A stretch of 64,000 nt of DNA from Cryptomeria japonica (Eukaryota > Streptophyta > Pinopsida > Cupressales > Cupressaceae): assembly GCF_030272615.1 (NCBI RefSeq), contig NC_081407.1:376954877-377018876 (forward strand), in the 5' to 3' direction. How positions within the stretch are numbered: position 1 is the stretch's first letter; every line of letters begins with the position of its first letter. The notes under the pieces are model-generated. The model did not search any database. It was not told the DNA's origin and saw nothing but the letters and a program-made list of their open reading frames with translations. A program made the translations under genes and the position numbers. Below, one piece after another: positions 11,392-23,985 of this stretch.

Positions 11392-11774
11392 ATATATATA
11401 TATATGTATGTATGTATATACACACACACACACACACATATGTGTGTGTGTGTGTGTGTACATACATATATATACATACATATATACATATATATAGATA
11501 TATAGATATATATACATATGTATATATATACATACATATACATATATATGTATACATATATGTATATATATGTATACATATATATATATACATACATATA
11601 CATATATATGTATATGTATGAATATATATATGTATACATATATATATATATATATATATATGTATACATATATATATATATATATGTATACATATATATA
11701 TATATATATATGTATACATATATATATATATACTTATAAATGTATATATGTGTATATATGTGTATATATGTGTG

Positions 11775-11823
<49 letters not shown>
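11392..11823. repeat. Compound (TA)n/(TG)n/(CA)n microsatellite
   Basis: About 430 bp of alternating pyrimidine-purine DNA: TATG, CA and TG runs, then TATACATA arrays, ending in a (TG)n of about 34 bp. It is partly self-complementary (CACACA near 11420 and TGTGTG just after) and lies exactly between the two tandem units. Long ORFs on both strands here are artefacts of the repeat. Confidence 0.95.
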
Positions 11824-11825
<2 letters not shown>

Positions 11826-11840
11826 ATATAAGATTTAATT

Positions 11841-14303
11841 TTCACCATAAAAAATTAGCAGGTCTATTCTAATTTCTTCTCTAAAGTTAAAGAACAAACT
11901 CAGTGTCACTTCTTTTCTAAAAGATATTTGAAGTGCTTGACAAAGAAGTATTTGAAAAAACATAATGTCAGGGATTGGCTACAAGTGATAGCATCCAATA
12001 AGGATCGCAATGTCTTAGCTCATACATTTTTTTGTCTATGCACTATAGTATTTCAATATTTTGTTAAACAATGGAAATAAATATAATACTGTGATCTTTT
12101 TTATGTAATGTTTCTTCCTCTATATTTAATATAAAAAAAAAAATCAAGTTTATTTCATTAATTATTTATACATTGATTATCATTGATTATAAATATATAT
12201 ACAAAAAAGTTTATCTCGGGAAGAACAAGTGAATTAAAAGTCCAACTTGTAATTTGTTTTGCATAATTTCAATATTAAAAAAAAAAGTCCAACTAACTAG
12301 GTACATGTACATTGAACATCGAAAATATGTGTCATTGAACACCGACACAAAATAAAGGCTATGGCCCATGGGACGATAAAGAATCAGGTGACATGGCGTT
12401 TGGGTTGCAGAAATCCTATGTATAATGGGACCCAGAGGAATTGACAATGGATATGCAGTGATATTGCCTTATGGTACGCACAACTTTGAAAGTGAGTGGT
12501 TAACATTTAGCCTTTAGGCGGCTTTAATGCTAGCTTATGTGGACAAATTATGTGGTTGAACTAGTACATGCGGAGGAATGATGACAAACTTTGTGATTAA
12601 TGCCGACGGCCACTGCCATTGTATGTTAGAAATTAGAATTGAGTGAGAGGTTTTTAAATCTTGGGTGGATTGGAAGCCTTGGTATCATATTGTTTGCACT
12701 TGCAGCATTGTCTTGGGTTTCTTAAGCAGCATGGAAGCCAATTTCTCCTTCCATACTGATAAGAAATTAGTCCAATTTATCAGACAATTTACGGACATGA
12801 GGCTAGAAGGTTTGTTCTTGTTTAAGGATGAGCGGTTGTATGAGAGAGTGAAAATGTTGTTAGGAGAGGAAATTGTCCATGTAGGTCATCTCTACAGGAC
12901 AAAAATGTAGGCATATTCATTGATTGCCGCTTGGGGTTTCCAATTTGAGGACGAGGTGGACAAGGTAAAAAATCCCTAAGAATTATAATTGATTCAAACT
13001 ACCTGTTAAATCTAGATAGTGTGTGTGCTCGTGTGGTCCCGAAGGTGGGCATTGTTCCTGAGGCAGGGGTGGCTGGTCCGGTGGCACTGCTACCACTCAT
13101 TCAATGGGCTGATGATGATTTGAAGGCAATATGTAGAGCTCTTGCTTGGCGTGGGTGGAAGGCCTTTAAAATATTCATAAGGTTGATGCAGTGTGATGAG
13201 GTTTTAACAGTCCTTCACGAAGTGGCATGTGCAGAGGTGAGTTGAGAGTTGTGAGTGAGACCCAAGACTACCCAAGCAATGAAACGACTCTCAAAATTTT
13301 ATGATGACCCGAAGTACAAGCCATTTCTGGGTTAATCCTACTATGACCGGTGGTGTTTGGTATTTTCTATTTGTATATTTTTGTTCCATGTCCATTTTAT
13401 CCCCAACTTTGTATGTATGAGTGGGATGTCTGCTACAAATTTTGGTATGCCAAATTGCAATTATGGGGTTTTTGCATGTAGTATGGTTTTATTTTTTGTT
13501 GGGAATGGTGGTTTTGGCCCTTGGGGGTGTTTTTGCGGTGGCAGAACTCTGGTGGTTTTACTATACCATACCACCTATACTTGCATATTTGAAATATTTT
13601 ATTTCCAAGTAATACAATAGAAAAATTATCGATAAAAAAATGAAATATCATGCAGGTTTTGAAATTGCATATTTAAATTATATATTTAATTCATTATAAA
13701 TTTATATATTTAATTCTCATTCAAATCATATTGATAATGGGATGGACGACAACTGACAATGGATACTGTCATTTGTTGGATGAGCATGAATCAACGCCTT
13801 AAGGTGTATTTCGAGCTGAATGTGGGATCTCTAAATTTTTTTGCGCACTTTCATCGGAAACACGTGTCATTGAACACCAATGAGAAAGAAAGGTTATGGC
13901 CCATGGGACGATGAAGTGTCAGGTGACGTGGTGTTTGGGTGGCAGAAATCTTATGTATAATGGGACCCATGACAACTGACAAAGGATACTGTCATCCACT
14001 GGATGAGCACAGATCAACGACGTGATGTGTATTTCGGGTCGAATGTGGGAACAATAATTTTTTTTTGCAAACTTCTAATAGAAGACTTCCATAAATGATA
14101 AACATTTAATTAAGTATAGTTCAATTCTAAATTTATAATTGTATACTTAATTAATTGTAATAAGCTCTATTTCAGGCAAAAGTTGAAAAGGATTAAAAAG
14201 TCTTCAAAACCATTCCCAAAAAGTGACTCGTGTCTGTTGACGTGGCTGAAAAATGGAAACAGTCCTTGGACCCACGAAAACTGACAACAGATACCACCAT
14301 CCA
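11841..14303 (+). repeat. 2.5-kb tandem duplication, unit 2
   Basis: Direct copy of 8911-11392. Unlike unit 1 it is not cut by the microsatellite and runs on into further degenerate repeats after 14303. Confidence 0.85.
12731..13335 (+). pseudogene. Unit 2 copy of the unrecognised ORF
   Basis: ATG at 12731 corresponds to codon ATG 9808 of unit 1. The copy has a stop (TAG) at 12908-12910, a base loss near 12974 that shifts the frame, and another stop (TGA) near 13243. It retains codons lost in unit 1 (Glu instead of the stop at 10312), so the two copies decayed at different sites. It ends at TAA 13333-13335 in the frame of KYKPFLG. Confidence 0.6.
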
Positions 14304-14740
14304 TTGGATGAGCATATATCAATGGCTTAGGGTGGATTTCAGCCTGAATGTGGGAAGTAAACACATTTGTGAGAACTTCACCCAAAATTAAATGTTTTAA
14401 ATTTAATTAACTATAATTAAGTCTAAAAAGCTTTATTTTGGTCGGAAGTTGAAAAGGATTAAAAAGACTTCAAAAACAGTCCAAAAAAGTGACTCGAGTT
14501 TGGTGACGTTGCCGAAAAATGGCAAAAGCCCTGGGACCCACGACAACTGACAATAGATACCATCTCCCGTTGCATGAGCACAAATCAATGACTTAGGGTG
14601 GATTTTGGCCCAAATGTGGGAAGTATACACATTTAATTAACTATAATTAAGCTCTATTTTGGGTGAAAGTTGAAAATGATTAAAAAGACTTCAAAAACAG
14701 TCTGGAAAAGTGACTTGTCACTCAAGTCTGGTGATGTGTC
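14140..14740. repeat. Degenerate tandem repeats, about 240-270 bp
   Basis: Three successive partial units share AAGTTGAAAAGGATTAAAAA, AAAAGTGACTCG, GGACCCACGA.AACTGACAA and CAAATGTGGGAAGTA-like phrases (starts near 14165, 14435 and 14650). The same unit occurs once before the microsatellite (11240-11390). They seem to be a terminal module of the duplicated element. Confidence 0.65.
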
Positions 14741-15136
14741 CATTGTCCTCAGAATTTAGACTGAAGCAATGAATATTTTGTCCTTCGGTGGTGAATAGAT
14801 ATTAATAACAATTTATTAAATTACAAAACAAATTCTAGAAATTTTGTCCTTTAGGTATTACTTTTGAACTTTTCAATATTTTTAAAATAAGTGACTCATA
14901 ATCGTATATCATTTCTTGGACAAACCAGTAAATCCAGGGAGATTTAGAAACGACTACTAGATTGAGGAATGCAATAGAGTCTGTCTGCGCCAATCTAGTG
15001 AAATAAAAATTTCGAGTAAAATCTAGAACACCTACATCCCACATTTTTTATTTTTTTGAATCTCGTGGTTGAATTTGAAGTTTAGCATTTTCAGGCTTGT
15101 ATCTAGCATTATTTTGAATTATTAATAGTAACAACG
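14741..15136. other. Non-coding stretch upstream of the long ORF
   Basis: AT-rich, no coding sense on either strand. It could hold the promoter of the element that starts at ATG 15137; no clear TATA box or splice signal was seen. Confidence 0.35.
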
Positions 15137-18100
15137 ATGGGGAAACCGGGAAGCAGTAGTTCAACAGGAAGCCAAGTGAATAAAAAGTATAGCTAACTGA
15201 ACTGGTTAAAACACCAGGTTTCACTGATGAATACCATGATATTTATGACCCTGCTATCCATAGTGAAAAGCGTATCATAAAAATTAGATATGCATTGTCT
15301 AATAAGGCGATAGATCCAAGCAGGGCAAAATTTCCAGTTTTCAACACAATGTTAAAAAAAAGAACAAATAAAATTGCATCGTGGGATGCTAGATTGGGAA
15401 GCATAGTGTTACCTGAAGTATCCCCTTGCCCTGAATTTGTCATGGTTTGCGTCAGAAATTATGATGAAGATAAAAAAACAATTGTCAATAAAAATACAAA
15501 AGAGGAAATTCTATCCATAATCGAGGGAGAATTTACTCGTTTGTTGAACCTAGGGTTTGAAACACAAAACTCAAACGTCCACATTGACCTAGGAAAGCTG
15601 GCAGAGAATTATGAGAGTCCCGATCCAAGTCATAGAGATTCATTTATCAGAGCTCTAATAATGTGTGGTACTCCGTTGGATTTGAATCATAAGCCTCCTT
15701 ATGATTGTAACATTTTTGGTCCATAGGTTCAGGATACTATTTCCTTGCTGACTTTTTGGCTGCGATTGGAAAATGATAGGGAAGTGGGTGCTAGCCTTCT
15801 TGAAATGATTTTTAATATCCATCGTATAAGTCAACTACTAAGATATAATTTTGTTGAGCACGTTGTTCAGTCCATGAATTTTTTTTACTAATGATCAAAA
15901 AAGGTTCTTGCAAGACATTTAGGTTCTCATCCTACTTGTGCTATCTTCTTCTATCCAAGTATCGTGCAATATTCGAGACCAACAATCTTCACATTGTGAA
16001 CTATAAGATTTATGAGAAGACTTGGAACAAAAAAAAGTGTCCAATATATGAATGGACACCTAAGATAAGGATGCATGATAACAGAAAGAACTACAACCAT
16101 TTTGTAGACTTCTTTTTAGCACCAATGTATAATGGAATTACAAGCACTCCAATGCCTAGATTGCCTGTGTCTTGTAGAGATTGCATTAAGCTCGGAAGTC
16201 AAATACAATTGGCTGACTGGTTCTTCACGGAACAATACACTGTGTTAAGGTTTTATGGATCAGCAGTAAAACCCTACAAACTTCCAATACATGTGACAGA
16301 GAGGGTATTTGCATAGGAATATGTACGAAAGTTAGAGAGAACAGATAGTCACTTTCATGGTCAGCAAAAGAAGAGCATATTTCCTTCCTTTCCTTTCTCA
16401 TGTGGAGGGTTCACATTTGAGAGAAAATCATTTAATGTGGCACATGATTGTTTGAAAGTTTTTAGCTTTGGTGATGAGGGTTTCTGGCAGTATGATCCAA
16501 TTAGTGTAATTCAAGAAAGGCTTAAGAAAAATGGGAACTCTTCAACATTATGTCAACATGAAAGTAAACCATTGCTAGAAAAGCTTAGAAACATGGACTC
16601 CTAGGATGAGGTAAAAAAAGAGATGGAGAAAATTGTCGCTGATAATAACATTTCAATAGAAGAATTGTCATCATAAATTATGGCATTGCACACACAGAGG
16701 ACAACAGAGTAGGGCATCCAAAATAGGAGGTCCTACAATTTCTACCAAAAATCTGCTATTCCATCTAACAAATCTATTCCCAAAATAATTCTGCAAGAAT
16801 GTACATACATATTCTGGACTCAAACCAAAATAAATGATATTTGGACTATGAGGAAGAATCTCAGCGAACCAAAGACTAGCACAGAATTTGAGTCCATCGA
16901 CGAGGATGTAGAGTTTAGCAAATTATGGAATATGGAGCATCCCACAACAACATATGACATGAGTGATGATAAAAATGAGTATGAGGTTGAGGCCACTCCA
17001 ACAACTACTACAATCCCTACAATATTTGGTGGAGTCAATGAGTCCATGAAAGAAAAATATAGCAAAGTGGAAAACATTGTGGAAAAAATGGGTTTTGAAG
17101 GTGGTGGTCTAGGTTCTAGAGGAGAAGGCATTTGGTTTCCACTTGAGGTACAACTTTCATCAATTTCAAAATCAAAAGCTCCTGTTAAACCATTCATTGG
17201 ACTTGATTCATTAGATTCATCATGGAAAGGTACTACTCATTACCCTCCAGGTCCACCTGCATTTGTTAAAGGTTCAAATCCATAACCACCATTACATCAT
17301 GGTATTCCCATTGGTGGTGAATCAAGTGTCACTACCATTAGTGGGGAATTGGGGATAGTATTCCTATTAGTGTTCAGTCAAGTGCCACTGTGATTGGTGG
17401 GGTTGGCATGGGTACTACTATTAATACTAGTTGTCTTGGTGTTGGACAAGTACAACAACAAAATATTTCTTGCAAGAGGCTACTAGTGTTAGATACCCAT
17501 ACTATTCATAATCTTATATCAAGTGCCACTGCCTCTACAAAAATATCCTTTGCAGCTTCAGAACGGAACCCTCAAAAGACTATAAAATCTACACATGCAA
17601 GTGACAGTGGGACAAGACCAGGAATGGTTGTTGGTACTCCTCATAATGCATTAGTTAAAACCATGGGCATAGGTGGAACTGGGGCCTCTACTATTTCACC
17701 TTTCAAATATTCAATTGCTTCAGCAAGCCCAGTTTTTCAATTTCGTGATTACTATGAAAAATTTGAACACACAACAAATGCAAATAAAGAAAAAAAAAGA
17801 GAATTGCAGAGGGTTGCCCTGATTGAAGTTTTAGAGGAACAACCTGCAAAGAACTGGGTATTTCCAACATATGACCCACAGAAAGATATGATGGAGTTCA
17901 TGGTTGTTATGCCCCCAAATAAAGATAAAAATCCACCACACAGTCAGATAAATCCCTCTGAATTTCAAGTTAGCACCCTCCAAATGGATTTTTACAAAGT
18001 ACAAAATGTGGGCCAAATTAGTGTGTCAAAAAGGACTAACGAACTAGTCTACAGTTCATTGCTAAAGGTCTGGAGAAAAAAAAAATGGAGAAACAAATAG

Positions 18101-18304
18101 AAAAGTTATAGGCATACCTGGGAAATGAAAAATCAAAGAGGAAAGAAATAGATAACAAGTGCAGTGATTTACAGAAAAGGATAAAAAATTCGGGCCCTGC
18201 AGTAGAAATTGCAGAGCAGGAAAAGATGGAGGCAGAACTGAAGAAACTGAGGGAAAAATTGGCTAAACGAAGTAAAAAAATTGATGATGAAAGAGCTAGT
18301 TTTT
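15137..18304 (+). pseudogene. Long decayed ORF with G-patch-like motif and coiled coil, 5' part
   Basis: From ATG 15137 coding sense can be followed, with frame changes near 15180, 15890 and 17380, to 18304. Segments: a basic N-terminus (KIRYALSNKAIDPSRAKFPV), a region with LPVSCRDCIKLGSQIQ and an FPSFPFSCGGFTFE stretch, then at about 17080-17190 a G-patch-like motif (VEKMGFEGGGLGSRGEGI) followed by Pro/Thr-rich sequence. From 17770 come charged coiled-coil stretches (EKMEAELKKLREKLAKRSKK). G-patches bind RNA helicases or RNA and occur in splicing proteins and in some retroelement proteins. No polymerase, integrase or transposase motif is visible, so its origin is unknown. A retroposon (R2) splits the coiled coil. 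Confidence 0.55.
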
Positions 18305-18318
18305 AAAAATTATACAAA

Positions 18319-20225
18319 TTTTTTTGATTAAGGATAAACAGGTTTTGAGGGGACCCCAAACCCTATAAAACATGTTTTGAAGGGACCCGAAACCCTCAAA
18401 TTTTACCAGGATCTAGAACCCAAAAAACAACGCTTCCTAGAGGAATAATCATTAAAAAACTCGCAGCCCAACCACAACCAAGACTAAAAATGAATAGCCT
18501 CTAAAACAAAAATAAGGGGTTTACTAGACTCCCTTAACCTTCGAGTGACAACATGGGTTTTCTAGGCACCCATAACCTTCAAAGACACTAGACTACAACA
18601 GGTAGCCATACATTCAAGATCAGGACTCAAAGGGTTTTGAATGAATCCCCTAACCAATAGCCTGGGTTTTGAACTGGCTGCCAAAACCAACAGAGAAGGG
18701 TTTTCCTAGGCTCCCTTAACCTACAACATAGATCTCAGGTTGCCAAAAACAAAAACTATCCTTAACCAAAAACCAAAATAGCAAGTGGCCAAGCTAGGCC
18801 CTTGAAAACTACTAGCATCCAACCTGCTTGTGGGTTTTACAAGGCTCCAACAACTTGAACCAGACATCAATAAAATAAACAAAAAACAACAGCCAAGAGG
18901 GGCATTTTGAAAGGCTTCTTGAGCCTTCATAGTGGGTTTTACAGTGGCTCCCATAACCAGCAGGAGGGCACCCGTCACCACCCAACATCTGATCAGCACT
19001 CGCCTTCTAGAACAACACCTCTCCACCTCAATAAGAAAGGAAACCACCTCAATAAGAAAGGAAACCACCTCAATAGGAGATGGAAGGAAAGAGACCAAGC
19101 ATAGGGAAAATGAAGCAGATAAACTGAAAATAAAGACCAAGAACCAACAAATATTCACATGATGCTTAGTTGGAAAGAAGGGTTTTGAAAAGGCTCCCAA
19201 AACCTTGAACAAAAATAGAGGCCAGTAGCAGAAGGACTCTATGCCAATAAGTTTCACCAAAGTCTCAACCTCTTAAGGAGAAGAGGGAAAGAATCCCATC
19301 AACAAAGAGACAATCACAGGAGCACATCCAACCTCGAACAGAAAGGTATCCAATACTCCCATCAGCAGCCATCCCACCAAACTCTGCCCACAACTCTTCC
19401 CCTCTATAGAAGAGCGGTCCACCTCAATAAGACAGGCAAAGACAAAAGGAAGAAAGACAACCGTTGAAACACCAGAGAATCTCTTGAAAATAATAGATCC
19501 ATTAAAGCACTCACAATATGCAAGAGAAAACTTAGAAATATCACACCAAAAGGATGCAGGGACCTCCTAGAAAGAGCTCCCCAACCACACCAGATCATTC
19601 CCAAAGGCCAAAACACAACCCATGGGGAGAAAGGACTCCAGAAAAAACAAAACCTCCACCCGAATCCCAAACATCCCCCTCACACCAAGGCACAACCAAG
19701 AGAGCATAGACTACGGACAAAGCCACCGTAGCCACCACCAAAACTTTCTTGCTCGAAGCAACACGACCAACAAAAGGATCTCCACCTCACAGGCCGACCA
19801 GGTCTAGAAGAAAGCTCGACCCATATCTAGATCCAAGCACCCGTAGATCCAATGGTCTCCATTGGCAACACAAAAAGGAAGAGTAGACTCAGGGTAAGGG
19901 CAAAGAGCCCTGACACCATCCACACTCTAATTCGTGCCCACAATTCCCATGATAGAAAGCACCGATGGGAAAAATATTCTGCCATCAGCCAAACAAGGCA
20001 ATGAGGAGCAGAGCCAAGACACATCCCTCCCAACGACCAGAGAAGACACCAAAGCGTCCACAAAACTAGCAAAAAGGTTGACCTCCAGCAAGACCCCAAC
20101 CCCACTAGGATCGACCACCTCCCCATCCCCATCATCTCCTTCCTCCGCTGCATCTTCTCCTCCACCGGCTACCCTTGAAACCCTAGTTCTAGCGACGCTT
20201 CCCGCTTCCTGCATCTTCCCAATCT
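18319..20225 (-). mobile_element. Non-LTR retroposon R2
   Basis: Flanked by 14-bp target-site duplications AAAAATTATACAAA (18305-18318) and AAAAATTCTACAAA (20226-20239), one mismatch. On the minus strand its 3' end reads CCTCAAAACCTGTTTATCCT and then an A-rich tail, as in R1 and R3. The body contains many imperfect copies of a motif like GGTTANGGGAGCCTNNNAAA (in reverse complement, GGGTTTTNNAGGCTCCCNNAACC), about 60-120 bp apart between 18330 and 19210, and then GC-richer sequence. ORFs on both strands exist but none shows a known domain. It interrupts the long ORF 15137-21112. Confidence 0.75.
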
Positions 20226-21112
20226 AAAAATTCTACAAAAGTTATGAGTCTGCTACTGCTGAAATAAAAAAAATACAGGACCTATTTGATCATGAGAAGG
20301 AAAAATAAAAACATTTGGAAGAGGAAGTAGAGGAAGAAAGAAAAAAAAGTGCACAAATGAAAGAAGACTTGCACAATGCAAATGATAAAATTAAAATTTC
20401 GGAGGATAGATGGAAAGATAATATGAAAAATACAACAAAGTATATACAAGAAATCATTTGGGGGCAAATAATGGAGATGAGTGACAAGTTGTGTGAATGG
20501 TTTGAATTGAATGAAAGTCTGAGATTAATTTATTGAAAAATCAAAGGGCACATTGAGAAGAGCATACAAGTTTATTCAAAAGAGGATATGACAAAACAAA
20601 TTTTGCAAGTAGTCTACAGTACCAGTGATAGCTATTTGGCATCCAAGGGAATTAACAACCACATTGATGCCATAGTTAAGACATCATCTATCCTTAAAAA
20701 ATGCCAGAAACTAAGGGAAACATTAGAAGTTATGGATGAAGGTGGCAAAAAGATATTGACGCTGCAAGAAAAGACAACTACTTTGATTAAACTTGGCTTG
20801 CTGAAGTCCATTGACCCATCAAATAAATTCATTGGAAAAGAAGCTTAGAAAAAAGTCATGGAGAAAAAAATGAAGTTTGATTTAGACTTGCTTCCTAAGA
20901 ACACAACTCCCCAAAGCTTTCTGGAATTCATCAAACCATTTACAACTTTGAATGTGGTATTCGGTGAAACAGTGATGTCAAGTCACTATTCTAAATATGG
21001 GTTGTTGACAAAGTTGCAGTTGACTTTCCATAGTTTAAAGAATATTGACCTTCCATCAGATGAAGAGTGGAGCACCCTACAAAAACTGGCACAAAAATAT
21101 CAAGAATCATAG
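20226..21112 (+). pseudogene. Long decayed ORF with coiled coil, 3' part
   Basis: Continues the frame broken by R2 and stays in one frame to TAG 21110-21112, with in-frame stops near 20309, 20534 and 20846. The first 100 residues are strongly coiled-coil (HLEEEVEEERKKSAQMKEDL), followed by a helical region (EVMDEGGKKILTLQEKTT) and a C-terminus with DLDLLPKNTTPQSFLEFIKP. Without R2 the protein would be roughly 1,300 residues or more from 15137. No family is recognised. Confidence 0.5.
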
Positions 21113-21946
21113 TATGTTTTGCATAGTTTTCTGCTTTTACTCTTAATTTCAAGGTTTTATGTTTTTTCTGTTTGGAATTTGGCATGGCTTGAAATAACTG
21201 TATTTTATGAATAGGAAAAAACCACCACTTTCTATTGCTAATACAACCTATGAATCTATGATGCACAGTGCAAAGCTTCAACGTGCAAATTTGTATTCTC
21301 AAATTCTCCCAAGTTTTAACATTTCTGCATTTCTCTATTTTTGATTTGTAGGTTTTGGGCACTGCTATTATCTATATTTAATTTGTCATGGCTTGAATAA
21401 TTAATATTTAATTTTGAACTCTTTTTCTTGAATAGGAGACATGTAGTAGTTGTTAAATTGCTAAATTGCTAATCTGACCTGTGATGGCCATGCAAATTTG
21501 TGTTGAGTTTGTGATACTAATAGTAGTTGGGATGATATATTCAATGTTCAGTGCCTTAGTAATTGATTTTTATGTTGAGTCTTCACATGTTGCAAATCGA
21601 CCTGAAGCTAATATTTCTCCCTTGTTTCTATAAAAGGGAGGGTCATTTGCAAAGGGTATTGAATGAATTGTATCATATGGCTATATTTTGAAAGAATTAA
21701 TGAAAATCTAAGTTCTCAACATGTCTAAATAAACATCTTAGTATCAATAAACACATTATGGTCTTTTATTATGCTATTTTAAATCTGGAAATAGAAAGTT
21801 GAAAAATACAATTACAAATCAATATTAAATTCTAATTGCAAAAAGTTGACAGACTCATAAAATATCATCAAGTTATCAACCATAATAATACTCTTTTGTA
21901 ATATGAATGATGAGATACAGTAATAAGATTAATAAATACCAATCTC
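21113..21946. other. Non-coding interval with a possible TATA box
   Basis: AT-rich, no coding sense. CTATAAAAGGGAGGGTCATT at 21629-21648 looks like a plant TATA box but has no gene placed behind it. It may be 3' flank of the long ORF or terminal DNA of the hAT-like element that starts on the other strand. Confidence 0.35.
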
Positions 21947-22483
21947 TTAGAATTGCCATTCCTCCTCATCAAATTCAGAGCTTTCTTGATTCCTGTCCAT
22001 GTTCGCTTCACTCTGAGTCTGTATACCTTCATAGAATTGCATCTCAATGCTACCAGTAGGTCCAGTACATGAGTCAATAGTCCCATTGGAACTTTGGTTT
22101 GAAGTGTTGCCCAAACCTCTTCTTTCACATTTGGACCTTCATATTTTCAGTGCCCTATCGTAAGGAAAAGTGTGGACATCATACCTAGATGTATAGAGCC
22201 TCAATCAATTTTCCAAATTTTTCTGTAGTTTGTTTCTTAGCTTTGATTTTAGCAACCCCAAAGCATTGAAAACTCTCTTATCTTCCACCCAACCCAATAT
22301 CATGGTAAGACATAAATTAACAAGCTTGAAATATTCTGGTATTGAATCACGCAACACTAAGTTCCCACCTAGATTTTTCCAAAGCCTTGTTACCACCGAT
22401 CCTTTTTTGCGGGGGTTCTCCATTCTATCATATTTTTCCCTCATAGTATATACAAAACTAGATGATTGCTCTCTAAGACAAGT
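21947..22483 (-). pseudogene. hAT-family transposase, C-terminal part
   Basis: On the minus strand one frame runs from 22483 to TAA 21947-21949 with two in-frame stops (TGA near 22206 and near 22135). It contains MREKYDRMENPRKKG, EYFKLVNLCLTMILGWVEDK, then RVFNALGLLKSKLRNKL, the hAT C-terminal dimerisation region in which a conserved hydrophobic stretch and VEDER.F are followed by SKLRNRL. The tail is acidic and ends SSEFDEEEWQF. The upstream part of the same gene is at 28710-29740, separated by an inserted element. hAT transposases cut and paste DNA with 8-bp target duplications; this copy is inactive. Confidence 0.7.
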
Positions 22484-23260
22484 GGGTAAAAGTACAAACC
22501 CGTGTCACACTTTTACAAAGGAAAAGGCTAACACAACAATAACTATTCAATTTCGTCGCCATAAAAGTGTCATTTCTATTTTGAATTTGAAGATGATGTA
22601 AATTGATGAAATGTGTAAAATTTGTTGAAGTTTAAGTCTACTATTTTTTGAAATTTTTTTGTCAATAATTTATATGTTTTTTTAGCTTTAAAGTCCATTT
22701 TTTTATTGCTGAAAAATAGGGAGTTTGGTTCCCACCTCAAAAGTAAATGTAAATCAACTTTTTTTTTTCTCATTTTGATATCAGTTATAGATCACATATT
22801 TATATAGTGCATGAAAAATAAAATAAAATTTGATGTATATTTTCTTTGTAATAGCATTTGGAAGTCGAATACACCAGAATTTGACAGTTTTTGTCTCCCA
22901 CCACAATTTGTTTATTCAATTTATGATAATCCAAAAAATAAAAATACCCTTTTGGAGAAGACTCTCTCTTCTAGTGAACCATATTTTTTTCAATTTTTTT
23001 TTGAAGTGATTTGATATATTTTTTTGTTTTCAAAGCAGACTCATATCAAACAAAAGAATACCTAGTTGTAGTATTTTTTATTTTTTATATATTAAATGTA
23101 ATCAAAACATTATAAAAATTATATGAGTAAAATCATGACTTCGATCTCTAAAAAGGGGTATTTCTAATTTTTTTAATAAGTTTAATTTACCTATTGAATT
23201 TTGTTGCAGAAGTAACAAGTTTGAGAAAATCATCATTTTTGTTGATGTGGTTGCCACTTG
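22484..23260. other. Left terminal region of the 6.2-kb element
   Basis: Begins with the inverted-repeat end; the rest is AT-rich without coding sense. From 23260 to 23370 short TTCCAACCGGAAC-like motifs appear, matching the subterminal repeats at the other end. Confidence 0.45.
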
Positions 23261-23608
23261 GCATTCCGCATAAGCCATTCTGTTCGGAACAATTCAAAAA
23301 TAGTTCCAACCGGAACCCTTCTAACCGGAATTGTGAGGGCTGACGCGACTGGTCGTACAAGCGACTGGTAGCTTGAACCACATATAAAAAAGAATTATTT
23401 TTTCCATTAAAAAAACCAAATAAATCAAGTGCAAAAATAATGAGTTATTTTTGCAAACAATCATTTTTTTTTTCAAATAAAGTGGCATCGTGTGCATGTT
23501 GGACTCTAACACCTCCATCACGCACATGCTGGACTCTAGAATGTTTGTAGGATGAATGGCTCATCCTGTGCAAAGCTCGATCATCCTAGACAATGCACAC
23601 ATTTTGTT

Positions 23609-23610
<2 letters not shown>

Positions 23611-23667
<57 letters not shown>
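23611..23667. repeat. (AT)n microsatellite
   Basis: About 28 perfect AT dinucleotides inside the 6.2-kb element. Confidence 0.95.
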
Positions 23668-23671
<4 letters not shown>

Positions 23672-23985
23672 AAATCGCTCAAGAAATGATTTAATCAACA
23701 CCTAGATATCCATTTAAATAGAACTTAAAAATAAAAAAATAACAATTTAAACTTTATATATACCCGTGTCTCCTGATGAACAACCGGGTCAGTGGCAGCA
23801 TCCAAATCTCCATACATCGACCCTAAAGTGATACTCTATATAGTTCAAAAAATATAATCCAATATATATAGTTAATTTAATCTATGCAGTTCATGTGTAC
23901 AATCAAGTAGCTATATAAAATATCTAAATTAAAATTAGTAAATTATATATTATATAATTCATACCTCTCCTGTAGCATGTAAGGC

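Larger units (their letters stand above)
8911..11392 (+). repeat. 2.5-kb tandem duplication, unit 1
   Basis: The unit starts TTCACCATAAAAAA and ends ACCACCATCC; it recurs at 11841-14303 (offset 2930 bp). Identity looks above 90 percent, with small indels. Each unit has one ORF flanked by two copies of a GC-richer module containing GGCCCATGGGACGAT and GACGTGG-like sites. Unit 1 ends exactly where the TA/TG microsatellite begins, which suggests the microsatellite took part in the duplication. Confidence 0.85.

Noticed and set aside
11255-11872. Overlapping ORFs of up to 197 codons on both strands rich in Tyr, Ile and Thr
   Set aside because: They are translations of the TA/TG/CA microsatellite with no complexity of their own.
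18721-19260. 179-codon minus-strand ORF in R2
   Set aside because: Same reason: repeat-driven frame inside the retroposon, no domain.
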